A DNA stretch of 36,861 nt from Mesorhizobium sp. (lineage in GTDB: Bacteria; Pseudomonadota; Alphaproteobacteria; Rhizobiales; Rhizobiaceae). Position 1 is the first letter of the stretch. Each line of letters opens with the position of its first letter. Position numbers and translations under genes: made by a program. The notes beneath the pieces are model-generated. The model was not told the origin of the DNA and did no database searches. It worked only from the letters and a program-made list of their open reading frames with translations. Shown piece after piece: positions 1-6,387 of the stretch. The stretch covers positions 1 through 36,861 of the forward strand of contig SAQL01000044.1 of the NCBI GenBank assembly GCA_004020645.1, written 5' to 3'.

Positions 1-146
1 TCCAGGATGCGGCCTCGGTCGCCGGCCTGCTGGTCACCACCGAAGCCATGATCGCCGAGGCTCCGAAGAAGGAGTCGGCTGGCGGCGGCATGCCTGGCGG
101 CATGGGCGGCGGCGGCATGGGCGGCATGGGCGGCATGGATTTCTAA
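1..146 (+). CDS. groEL: Chaperonin GroEL, C-terminal end (partial)
   Basis: The first 146 bases encode the last 47 residues of the 60-kDa chaperonin, the ATP-driven cytosolic folding chamber that works with GroES. The frame starts at base 3 and ends with TAA at 144-146. The sequence contains the VAGLLVTTEAMIAE helix followed by the Gly-Met-rich tail ending in GGMDF, the flexible tail that projects into the GroEL cavity. The gene starts left of the window, so its upstream HrcA/CIRCE control region cannot be seen. Identification is nearly certain. Which of the several rhizobial groEL paralogues this is cannot be decided from the tail. Confidence 0.97.
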   Translation, partial: QDAASVAGLLVTTEAMIAEAPKKESAGGGMPGGMGGGGMGGMGGMDF

Positions 147-170
147 TCCAGCATTGCCTCGCATTCACGG

Positions 171-196
171 AAAGGGCGCCGAAAGGCGCCCTTTTT
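171..196 (+). terminator. Rho-independent terminator of groEL
   Basis: A GGGCGCC stem with a GAAA loop and the matching GGCGCCC arm is followed directly by TTTTT. It lies 25 bases after the groEL stop codon. Confidence 0.9.
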
Positions 197-224
197 GTTT
201 GATTTATTTGGCGGGCTGCCCGGC

Positions 225-836
225 TCAGACGGCGGCGTCAATGCGCCGTGTCAGCTCCCCTTTGGCAGGCAAGGCACCCTCAATCAGCGCGGCGACTTCA
301 TCGGCCACCGCCAGTACCGGGGCGCGGTCGCGGGTGGCGCGGGCGATGACCATCAGCCCTTCCAGCGATGATTCGACAAGCAGCGCCAGGGCACGGGCGC
401 GGCGCTCGGGCACCCCTGCCCTGACGAAGGCCGCCTGCAGCAGGCCTATCCATTGCTCGAACGCCGACCGGCACAGTTCGGCCAGCTCCGGCATGTCGGC
501 CGGAGAGTCCAGCACCACGGGAGCGACCGGACAGCCAAGCGTGAACTGGTTGTCCTCCAGCATGCGCGCGACCGCCTGGTAGATGTGGTGGACAGCTACC
601 GCCGGGTCCTGCTCGGCGGCAAGGGCCTCACCCATCCATTGCGTGACCTTTTCGACGCTGTCGCGCGTCACCTCGATGACCAGCTGGTCCTTGCCGCCCG
701 GAAAATGAAAGTAGAGCGATCCTCTTGGTGCACCGGAGGCGCTCAAGATGTCGTTGAGCGAGGTGCCGTGATAGCCGCGCTGTCTCAGCAGCAGCGCCGT
801 CGCCTCGATCATGCGGGTGCGGGTATCGTTCGCCAT
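225..836 (-). CDS. TetR/AcrR-family transcriptional regulator (LmrA/YxaF-like)
   Basis: This 203-residue DNA-binding repressor has a TetR N-terminal domain (about residues 5-50) with the helix-turn-helix GTSLNDILSASGAPRGSLYFHFPGGK. The C-terminal ligand domain contains the GCPVAPVVLD segment seen in LmrA/YxaF-type regulators. It is divergent from osmC. The 118-bp gap contains a TAGA-N4-TCTA palindrome, a half-site type known from related TetR proteins that sense electrophiles or oxidants. Inference: it represses osmC and probably itself, and is released by a reactive small molecule. Length is normal for the family. The inducer is unknown. Confidence 0.9.
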   Translation of the reverse strand: MANDTRTRMIEATALLLRQRGYHGTSLNDILSASGAPRGSLYFHFPGGKDQLVIEVTRDSVEKVTQWMGEALAAEQDPAVAVHHIYQAVARMLEDNQFTLGCPVAPVVLDSPADMPELAELCRSAFEQWIGLLQAAFVRAGVPERRARALALLVESSLEGLMVIARATRDRAPVLAVADEVAALIEGALPAKGELTRRIDAAV

Positions 837-891
837 GTCAACCTCTGTCAGGAGTGAGCATTATAGGCCTTGCCTCGAATATGACAATCGG

Positions 892-921
892 TTTACATAA
901 TATGTAGATCAGTCTATATAT
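892..921 (+). promoter_or_regulatory. osmC promoter with overlapping TetR-type operator
   Basis: The -35 TTTACA at 892-897 and the -10 TATATA at 915-920 are separated by 17 bp. An imperfect palindrome, ATAT-n-TAGA-n4-TCTA-n-ATAT, spans 900-921 and covers the spacer and -10. Repressor binding there would block RNA polymerase. Assignment to the divergent TetR gene is inference. Confidence 0.6.
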
Positions 922-954
922 TAGACGCCATTTCATCGAAGAGGAGAACGATAA

Positions 955-1404
955 ATGACCATCCGTGAAGCAGAGGCCCAATGGCAAGGGTCGTTAAAAG
1001 AAGGTTCTGGCCGGCTGCGGCTCGGCAGCGGCGTCTTCGAAGGCGCCTATTCCTTCCCGTCGCGCTTCGAGAACGGTCCCGGCACGAATCCCGAGGAACT
1101 GATCGCAGCGGCGCATGCCGGCTGCTTTTCGATGGCGCTGAGCGCCATACTGGGCAGCGGCGGTCATGTCCCCGTACGCATCCGCACCGTCGCCAAAGTG
1201 CATCTCGGCATGAGCGCGGCCGGACCGACGCTCACCCGCGTCGACCTTGAAACGGAAGCCGAAATCCCAGGCCTGGCGCCCGAGGAATTCCAGCGCCTTG
1301 CCCAATCGGCGAAAGCAACATGCCTCGTTTCCCGGGCTTTGGCAGGCGTCGCTGATATCAGGCTCAAGGCCGAGCTCATCGCCGCGGCTGTCGCGGATAA
1401 ATGA
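955..1404 (+). CDS. osmC: OsmC-family peroxiredoxin
   Basis: This 149-residue cytosolic enzyme reduces organic hydroperoxides using a pair of cysteines. The conserved catalytic cysteines are visible: C57 in AAAHAGCFSMALS and C123 in KATCLVSRAL, with R20 and E48 in the usual active-site positions. The second motif reads CLVSRAL where most OsmC proteins have CPVSRAL. A GAGGAG ribosome-binding site lies upstream of the ATG. The gene is divergent from a TetR regulator with an operator over its promoter, so induction by electrophiles or peroxide is likely. The OsmC subgroup is favoured over Ohr by the N-terminal sequence. Confidence 0.93.
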   Translation: MTIREAEAQWQGSLKEGSGRLRLGSGVFEGAYSFPSRFENGPGTNPEELIAAAHAGCFSMALSAILGSGGHVPVRIRTVAKVHLGMSAAGPTLTRVDLETEAEIPGLAPEEFQRLAQSAKATCLVSRALAGVADIRLKAELIAAAVADK

Positions 1405-1602
1405 AATCAGGAGAAACGAGACGAAACAGGACAGCGTCGGGAACGTCCTCTACCGCAGTGACAAAGCCGAGGAGCCATTCTCACGCAACCCAAGTCGCAG
1501 GCGACGCAGTTCGCACCCTAGCGGCTCACAGTAATGCAGGCGGTGGCGATCGGTCTCCATAGGAGGATGATCATGCACATGAAAGGAATGAGGAGAAAAA
1601 AA

Positions 1603-1965
1603 ATGACCACTGAAAGCAAAGTTACCCGCGAAATCATGGAACGCTTCAATGGCGCATTTGAGACGCATCGCCCCGAAGACCTCAATGATCTGATCGGAGA
1701 GGGCTGCGTTCTCGAAAATACGACGCCGGCTCCGGATGGAGCGCGATACGAAGGGCGTGAGGCTTGCCTCAATTTCTGGAAGGGAGTGGCATCGTCCGCC
1801 AACCTTGTCTTCAAAGCTGAGGAAATCTCTGCGATGGGCGACCGCGGGATCATCCGTTGGCAGCTTCGCTGGAGCGACCGCGAAGCGGACCGGGTTCGAG
1901 GAGTTAACATCATGCGCGTTCGGGACGGAAAGATCGTCGAAGGTCTGGGATACGTGAAGGGATAG
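1603..1965 (+). CDS. SnoaL/NTF2-like family protein
   Basis: This predicted 120-residue small alpha+beta barrel belongs to the NTF2-like superfamily (SnoaL-type), whose members are ligand-binding proteins or isomerases. Family signs are the N-terminal helix REIMERFNGAFETHRPEDLNDLIGEGCVLE, the central YEGREACLNFWK and the terminal strand VRGVNIMRVRDGKIVEGLGYVKG. The ATG at 1603 is chosen because AGGAG lies 7 bases before it. In-frame ATGs at 1567, 1573, 1579 and 1588 also exist, and an AGGAGG at 1561 could serve the second. The substrate is not predictable. The coding frame continues after the stop into a remnant of a paralogous tail. Confidence 0.8.
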   Translation: MTTESKVTREIMERFNGAFETHRPEDLNDLIGEGCVLENTTPAPDGARYEGREACLNFWKGVASSANLVFKAEEISAMGDRGIIRWQLRWSDREADRVRGVNIMRVRDGKIVEGLGYVKG

Positions 1966-2124
1966 GGCACCTCGCTTGCGCGCGACCGCACTCTATCTCC
2001 GGCCGAGTCCGATTGTCCCGTCTGGCGCTACTGGATGGCCGATGGCAACGCCCTGCGCGGCGTCAATCTGATCCGCGTAGCGGACGGGCTGATCGTCGAG
2101 GCGATGGGATGCGTCAAGGCGTAG
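1966..2124 (+). pseudogene. Remnant: C-terminal tail of a second NTF2-like gene
   Basis: Directly after the stop of the preceding gene, the same frame encodes VWRYWMADGNALRGVNLIRVADGLIVEAMGCVKA and then a stop at 2122-2124. This parallels the end of the intact gene (IRWQLRWSDREADRVRGVNIMRVRDGKIVEGLGYVKG) position by position from the tryptophan onward, but differs in many residues. No start codon or upstream half is present. It is either the leftover of an older gene replaced by recombination, or of a diverged tandem duplicate. Confidence 0.65.
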
Positions 2125-2136
2125 CGCCAACAGGCG

Positions 2137-2748
2137 CTACCGGTCAGTCAGCGCCAGTTTTGCGCCGAGTGCGACGAAGGCGCCGGCGAAGGTGCGACGC
2201 ATCCAGGTCAGCACTATCGGCCGCGACACGACATGGCTGCGGATCGAGGCGGCGAAGATGCCGTAGCCGGCAAACACGACGAAGGTCAAAAGCATGAAGA
2301 CGGTGCTGAGCTCCAGCATCTTCGACAGCGCATGCGGTTCGGTGGTGCTGACGAATTGCGGCAGGAAGGCGAAGAAGAAGATCGACAGCTTCGGGTTGAG
2401 GATGTTGATGAGGATGCCGGAGGTGATCACCTTGCCGGCCGAGCGCGGCGCGACATCCTGCCCGACGTTCAAGCCGCCGCTCTGCTTCAGCGTGTTCCAC
2501 GCCATGTAGAGCAGGTAGGCGACGCCCAGATATTTCAGCGTCTCGAAGGCGAGTGCGCTGGTGTGCAGCAGCGCCGCCAGACCGGTGATGGCAGCCGCCA
2601 TATGCGGAATGATGCCGAGCGTACAGCCGAAAGCAGCGATGATGCTGGCGCGCGCGCCACGCGAAAGCCCGGCGCTCAGCGTGTAGAGAACGCCGGTGCC
2701 GGGCGAAGCCACGACAATCAACGACGTCAACAAGAATTCGATGCTCAC
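2137..2748 (-). CDS. LysE/RhtB-family amino-acid exporter
   Basis: This 203-residue inner-membrane protein with about six hydrophobic helices resembles RhtB/LysE-type exporters, which expel amino acids or their derivatives in exchange for protons. The N-terminus carries the family pattern SPGTGVLYTLSAGLSRGARASIIAAFGCTLG, followed by AYLLYMAWNTLK and the INILNPKLSIFFFAFLPQFV segment typical of the family. Length matches the usual 200-210 residues. The substrate (homoserine, threonine, lysine or another) cannot be read from the sequence. The gene is convergent with the NTF2-like region and stands alone. Confidence 0.92.
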   Translation of the reverse strand: MSIEFLLTSLIVVASPGTGVLYTLSAGLSRGARASIIAAFGCTLGIIPHMAAAITGLAALLHTSALAFETLKYLGVAYLLYMAWNTLKQSGGLNVGQDVAPRSAGKVITSGILINILNPKLSIFFFAFLPQFVSTTEPHALSKMLELSTVFMLLTFVVFAGYGIFAASIRSHVVSRPIVLTWMRRTFAGAFVALGAKLALTDR

Positions 2749-2835
2749 GATGCGTCCTCCGGTGATCTGCCGGCCGGCAGGTTAGCCAGCAAGATCAGTG
2801 CGCACAAGCCGTGACGATTGGCGGTTCCTCGCCCG

Positions 2836-3219
2836 CTACAACGTCGGCAGCCCATGTGCCTTGCGCGCCATCAGGCAATCGTCGCCACCGGGCATGCAGG
2901 CGCGGCAGACGTTCGGTCTGACCTCGTAAATGCCGCAAATGGTCGACTTGCCGACCTCGCCGGCAAGCGCCGAGCAGCGCACGCCGTCGCAGCGCATGCC
3001 GGATTCGTCGGCGGCCACATACTTCTGCGGGATCAGGTCGAGCTGCGCGTCGTCTTCGGTGGAGAAGCGCGGCCATTCGGCCGAATAGGAACAGCAGGCG
3101 CCGCAGCTCTGGCAGTCGAAGACGGGAGTGACGCTCTCCTCCAGAGACGAAAAATTTCCGGCGCTCGCCAAGGCAAGCAGCCCTGACGCAACGGGATTCA
3201 GGTCAGCGTTTCGCGGCAA
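2836..3219 (-). CDS. YkgJ-family cysteine-cluster protein
   Basis: This 127-residue protein carries the family metal-binding cluster CQSCGACC (C36, C39, C42, C43), followed by a second group of cysteines including CGIYEVRPNVCRACMPGGDDC. YkgJ (CxxCxxCC) proteins are thought to bind zinc or an iron-sulfur cluster, and their function is not established. The start is uncertain: the only early candidate in frame is a TTG at 3219 with a weak ribosome-binding site, lying just downstream of the small gene ending at 3225. It may therefore be the last member of the 4028-to-2836 operon. Confidence 0.85.
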   Translation of the reverse strand: MPRNADLNPVASGLLALASAGNFSSLEESVTPVFDCQSCGACCSYSAEWPRFSTEDDAQLDLIPQKYVAADESGMRCDGVRCSALAGEVGKSTICGIYEVRPNVCRACMPGGDDCLMARKAHGLPTL

Positions 3220-3224
3220 GGACG

Positions 3225-3392
3225 CTATTTCTTCTTCCTGGTCTTGCGCGACGCCACTTCCGCCGGCGACTTGAACAGATCGGTCGCTGCCTCGGCGGAG
3301 GCATCGGCTTTCGGCGCGGCGGCCGGCTTGGCCGGCTTTGCGACGGCAGCGGATGCCGCCGGCTGGTCCTTGGCAGAAAATTTTATGGCCAT
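3225..3392 (-). CDS. Small Ala/Lys-rich hypothetical protein
   Basis: This 55-residue protein starts MAIKFSAKDQ, has a low-complexity Ala-Lys-Pro middle (KPAKPAAAPKADASAEAA) and a basic end, SRKTRKKK. No domain is recognised. The ATG at 3392 follows the upstream gene's TGA with one base between (TGATATG), so it is probably translated by coupling. The basic, disordered composition would suit nucleic-acid or ribosome association, but that is speculation. Confidence 0.6.
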   Translation of the reverse strand: MAIKFSAKDQPAASAAVAKPAKPAAAPKADASAEAATDLFKSPAEVASRKTRKKK

Positions 3393-3393
3393 A

Positions 3394-3801
3394 TCAATCC
3401 TCGCCGGAGAAACGCGATGATGGCGCATTCGGGCTGCGAAGGCGGCCGATCAGCGCCGAGACCGCCGTGATGTTCATTTCCTCGGGTGACCAGTTCCTGG
3501 CCTCCTCGATGTGCCGGGGCGCCAGTTCGCGATGCGTGCTGCCGCTATAGGCGGCATCCTGATGGGTGACGCGCTCATGGGTCTTGGCATTTTCGCGGAC
3601 ATACTCGATCAGATAGTTCGGGCATTCGGAGCGGCCACGCACGCCGAGCCTGACCTGGGCATCGCCATGGGCGCGCCTGCAGCGCTCGAGCTTTTCGAGC
3701 ACGCGGCGGACATATTCGACCGGCTTGTCGAGCTCTCCTACGACATCGGCGATGGTCGAATCGGCGGCGATCGTCTTTTGCGGGACGCGCTTGGTGGCCA
3801 T
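3394..3801 (-). CDS. Hypothetical protein, central gene of a coupled small-gene operon
   Basis: This 135-residue protein is not recognised. It begins MATKRVPQKTIAADSTIADVVGELDKPVEYVRRVLEKLERCRRAHGD, predicted as helical, followed by a segment rich in Arg and His, with SECPNYLIEYVRENAKTHERV and a THRELAPRHIEEARNW stretch. Its ATG overlaps the preceding TGA (TGATG), and its own TGA lies one base before the next ATG, so three genes are translationally coupled. There is no signal peptide or membrane segment. A cytosolic function with its two neighbours is inferred from coupling only. Confidence 0.65.
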   Translation of the reverse strand: MATKRVPQKTIAADSTIADVVGELDKPVEYVRRVLEKLERCRRAHGDAQVRLGVRGRSECPNYLIEYVRENAKTHERVTHQDAAYSGSTHRELAPRHIEEARNWSPEEMNITAVSALIGRLRSPNAPSSRFSGED

Positions 3802-4028
3802 CAGCGTTTGCCCACGCGCTTCGGCGCGGCGGCGAGTGCGGCCGCCGCAGCCATATCGTCGGCTTCCTTTTCCAGGCGCAGCTCGCGCAGCCGCGCGGTC
3901 TTGGCTTCCCGGGCCTGGCTGACGGCATCCTGCTCGGAAATGATGCGGTTGAGCGACATGGACTGGGTCTGGGCCTTGCTGAAGACGGACTCGGCCTGGT
4001 CACGGGATTTCTTTGAAGTGGCGGTCAA
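3801..4028 (-). CDS. Small hypothetical protein, first gene of the coupled operon (TTG start)
   Basis: This is a probable 75-residue, strongly charged helical protein: TATSKKSRDQAESVFSKAQTQSMSLNRIISEQDAVSQAREAKTARLRELRLEKEADDMAAAAAL, ending in a basic KRVGKR. A TTG at 4028 preceded by GGGAGA at a good distance is the favoured start. Upstream in-frame codons give unnatural sequence. Its TGA overlaps the ATG of the following gene. The heptad-like spacing of hydrophobic residues suggests a coiled coil. No family is recognised. Confidence 0.6.
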   Translation of the reverse strand: MTATSKKSRDQAESVFSKAQTQSMSLNRIISEQDAVSQAREAKTARLRELRLEKEADDMAAAAALAAAPKRVGKR

Positions 4029-4370
4029 GGTCTTTCTCCCGGTTCGGAGCCTAATGCCGTGCGAGACCGGTCTTTCGACCAGGACCACGCACAAAGCAAT
4101 ACGGCATTCGGACACAAATTGCTGCAGCACCCTTAACACGTTCAAGCGAACGAGCGGTGCTCTTTTCGAACTTTTGAAGCGCCCCAAACGCAAAAGGCCA
4201 GGCATTGCCTGACCTCCTGCTGAAGCGCCGCGCGTCCAGTTGAACGCGCTGACACTTTCTCATCTGCGCATGATCTTTTCTGGAAACTGATGTTTCCCGG
4301 GTTATGCGCTGGAATCTGCCGTTCGCCAGTGCCAGTACATCCGTGGTCACCGGCGAGGCTGAATTCCGTT
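4029..4370. other. 342-bp intergenic region with inverted repeats
   Basis: No gene is seen here. It contains an 8-bp inverted repeat, AATGCCGT (4053-4060) with ACGGCATT (4101-4108), in the leader region of the coupled operon, and a degenerate rhizobial palindrome at 4266-4309 listed separately. Open frames through it lack ribosome-binding sites and natural composition. Confidence 0.5.
4266..4309. repeat. Rhizobial palindromic intergenic repeat, degenerate copy
   Basis: Outer arms GCGCAT (4266-4271) and ATGCGC (4304-4309) enclose inner arms GGAAAC (4282-4287) and GTTTCC (4292-4297), with TGATC next to the left arm. The layout matches the palindrome near 16565, so both look like members of one dispersed family. 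Confidence 0.55.
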
Positions 4371-4580
4371 TTAGGCCGCCTTCAACTGATCGGCGGACAT
4401 TTTGCCCGACTTGTTGTCGCGGACCATCTCGTAGCCGAGCTTCTGGCCCTCGACGATGTCGCGCATTCCGGCGCGCTCTACGGCCGAGATGTGGACAAAA
4501 ACGTCGGCCGAGCCGTCGTCAGGCTGAATAAAACCAAAACCCTTGGTGGCGTTGAACCATTTAACTGTGCCTGTGCTCAT
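4371..4580 (-). CDS. cspA: Cold-shock protein, CspA family
   Basis: This 69-residue single cold-shock domain is an RNA chaperone that melts mRNA secondary structure. RNP1 (KGFGFI, residues 13-18) and RNP2 (VFVH, residues 27-30) are intact, and the start MSTGTVKWFN is the family N-terminus, so the ATG at 4580 is preferred over the longer open frame. Like other csp genes it has a long leader, about 140 nt from the predicted promoter at 4726-4754. The C-terminal GKMSADQLKAA is typical of alphaproteobacterial forms. Whether it is cold-inducible or constitutive cannot be told. Confidence 0.95.
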   Translation of the reverse strand: MSTGTVKWFNATKGFGFIQPDDGSADVFVHISAVERAGMRDIVEGQKLGYEMVRDNKSGKMSADQLKAA

Positions 4581-4725
4581 AACGAACCCTTTCCGTGGCA
4601 AATATTCGTTCGCCGTCATGCGAATGCACAACAGCGTTTGTCTCGATTTTGATGGGGGAAGTTCGTCAAAGGCGCGCCTGGACACGCGGATAACAAAAGT
4701 CGGTCAAACAAATATCGACGAATTG

Positions 4726-4754
4726 CTTTTAGACTTCTTTTGGCGCGGTGTCAA
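4726..4754 (-). promoter_or_regulatory. Predicted sigma-70-type promoter of cspA
   Basis: Read on the minus strand: TTGACA (4754-4749), a 17-bp spacer, then TAAAAG (4731-4726). The perfect -35 and ideal spacing predict a start near 4719 and a leader of about 140 nt, consistent with cold-shock genes. Confidence 0.6.
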
Positions 4755-5037
4755 TTTTTTGCTTTCGCCGTGTCGGCAGCGCAGGAGTTGTCCGGGTTAG
4801 GTAGCACACCAGTTGTCCGGTTTTCTGTCGCCGTGAGGAGGCGGATCTGGCGCTGAACCGGGCAGATACAGTCCTTAAAAAAAATTGCACGATGCCGGGA
4901 ACCATTTTGGCATCCGTGCATTTTGGGTTTCGTCAGCAGTTCATGAGAGCAATCTCAGGAAAGGCTGACACAAAGGACGCCTCCCGTGCAATAAAACGCG
5001 CGAGGGGCGTTCTTTTCATGCGCCGGACACATCGCGC
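4755..5037. other. Intergenic region between cspA and the AHSA1-YCII gene
   Basis: No convincing gene is present. AGTTGTCCGG occurs twice, about 24 bp apart (near 4788 and 4812). An A8 run near 4878 follows a region rich in GAGG and GGCG. The short open frame at 4892-5074 has no ribosome-binding site and is not called. Confidence 0.4.
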
Positions 5038-5820
5038 TCACATCACCGCGGTGATCAACGGCAGGATCTCGTAGCGGAATCCAAGCCCCGCGCGTACGGT
5101 CGGATCAGCTTCGGTCAGTGCCCTGGCGCCCTGTTCGTCTTCGGCGCGCACGATGCCGAGGCCCCAGGGCCCGGCTGGATCGGCGACCGGTCCGAACAAA
5201 AGCACCCTGCCCTCGGCGAGTTTCCCGTGCAGATAGTCGGAATGCTGCTTCATCAGCGCCTCTTCCGCAGCGGTCATCGTGAAGGCGAAATCGGGCCGTG
5301 GCGGTATGAGCCTGCAGTGGAACACGGCCTGTGGCTTGCCATCTGCCCCGCTGGCCAGGAAATCGCCCAGCCAGCCGAGCACGTGCTCCCAGCCGGAGCC
5401 GTGGGCGCGGCACGACTCCTTGCGCGCGCCAAAACCTTCGTGGCGCAGCGTCAGCCGGGTTCCCGCCTCGACCGCTTCGAGCATGTATGCGACGGTAGTT
5501 ACATTGTCGCCGTCCCACGGCGCCTTCCACGTCATCACCAGCCTTTGCGGCGGGTCGATCTCCAGATATTCACCCTCGACATGGAATTCCTCGCCGTCGG
5601 CGCCCTTGCCTTCCGAACGCCAAGCGCCGCCCGGCCGCACGTCCGCGATATGTCTGGTCGTCCGGTATTGTTCGTCCGAACCCCACCAAAGCGGGACCTG
5701 GTCTTCAGCAGTCAGCGCGCGAAACACGCGCTCCGGCGGCACTGCGATCGTCACGGTGGCAAGGATGGTGCCCGACGAAACGTCTGCGATCGCGCGCGGT
5801 CTGTCGTTGCTGGTCATCAT
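5038..5820 (-). CDS. AHSA1/SRPBCC-domain protein fused to a YCII domain
   Basis: This 260-residue two-domain protein has an AHSA1-type START-like ligand-binding barrel at residues 15-165 (VPPERVFRALTAEDQVPLWWG through TRLTLRHEGFG to WEHVLGWLGDFL). A YCII-related alpha/beta domain follows at about 177-257 (FTMTAAEEALMKQHSDYLHGKLAEGRVLLFGPVAD through RYEILPLI). AHSA1-type proteins bind small hydrophobic molecules, and YCII domains resemble dehydratase or muconolactone-isomerase folds. The start overlaps the stop of the upstream ArsR gene (ATGA), so both are made from one transcript. Inference: the ArsR protein controls a small enzyme or binding protein for a hydrophobic compound. The substrate is unknown. 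Confidence 0.88.
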   Translation of the reverse strand: MMTSNDRPRAIADVSSGTILATVTIAVPPERVFRALTAEDQVPLWWGSDEQYRTTRHIADVRPGGAWRSEGKGADGEEFHVEGEYLEIDPPQRLVMTWKAPWDGDNVTTVAYMLEAVEAGTRLTLRHEGFGARKESCRAHGSGWEHVLGWLGDFLASGADGKPQAVFHCRLIPPRPDFAFTMTAAEEALMKQHSDYLHGKLAEGRVLLFGPVADPAGPWGLGIVRAEDEQGARALTEADPTVRAGLGFRYEILPLITAVM

Positions 5821-6140
5821 TCGCTCTCCAGATAGGATTTCAGATTGCCGAGGCTCGCCTGCCAGAAATCGCGATAGGGCATGATCCAGTCGGCCACGTC
5901 CTTGAGCTCGGCTGGTTCCAGCCGGTAGAGCCGCTCGCGGCCGATCTTCTGCTCGGAGACGACGCGCAGCTCACGCAGGACCCGCAGATGCTTGGAGATC
6001 GCCGGCCGGCTCTGCAAAAAGGCCGAGGCAAGTTCGTTGACGGGCGCCGGCCCCAGGCGCAAGCGGTCGAGGATGGCGCGTCGGGTCGGGTCGGCGATGG
6101 CCCGGAAAACGGAACGGTCATGGTGGTCAGCCTGCGGCAT
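5817..6140 (-). CDS. ArsR/SmtB-family regulator
   Basis: This 107-residue winged-helix repressor carries DPTRRAILDRLRLGPAPVNELASAF, the recognition helix SRPAISKHLRVLRELRVVSEQKIGRERLYRLEP and the ending WQASLGNLKSYLESE. It lacks the CxCxxC metal site of arsenic/zinc sensors and belongs to the subgroup that is paired with AHSA1 proteins. It overlaps the downstream AHSA1-YCII gene by four bases. A nested palindrome spans its start codon and upstream region, which suggests autorepression. The effector is not predictable. Confidence 0.92.
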   Translation of the reverse strand: MPQADHHDRSVFRAIADPTRRAILDRLRLGPAPVNELASAFLQSRPAISKHLRVLRELRVVSEQKIGRERLYRLEPAELKDVADWIMPYRDFWQASLGNLKSYLESE

Positions 6141-6171
6141 AATACGTATCCATTTGGTTACCTATTATGCC
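6136..6171. promoter_or_regulatory. Nested palindromic operator upstream of the ArsR gene
   Basis: Outer arms GGCATAAT (6136-6143) and ATTATGCC (6164-6171) surround a 16-bp imperfect palindrome, GTATCC-n4-GGTTAC (6146-6161). The left outer arm includes the ArsR start codon. The position fits autoregulation by the ArsR protein. Confidence 0.55.
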
Positions 6172-6387
6172 GATCCTCTCTTCCTGTCAACTGCAGCTGG
6201 TGTTTAGCGTTCCTGTTCGACATGACGATTTCGTTGAGGCGCGCCGCTGATTGAGGCCGCCTTTTCGCCGCAGGATTGGTGATGTGACAGCCGGGCTCGG
6301 TGGGCACAGAGCCTTCTCGAACGAGATCTCCAGACGTTCCTTCGACAGACCTTCCTTCGGTTGAAGGAAAGACGGCTCGGGCGCCGG

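Noticed and set aside
4892..5074. 60-codon plus-strand frame downstream of cspA's control region
   Set aside because: No ribosome-binding site, and the composition is not gene-like.
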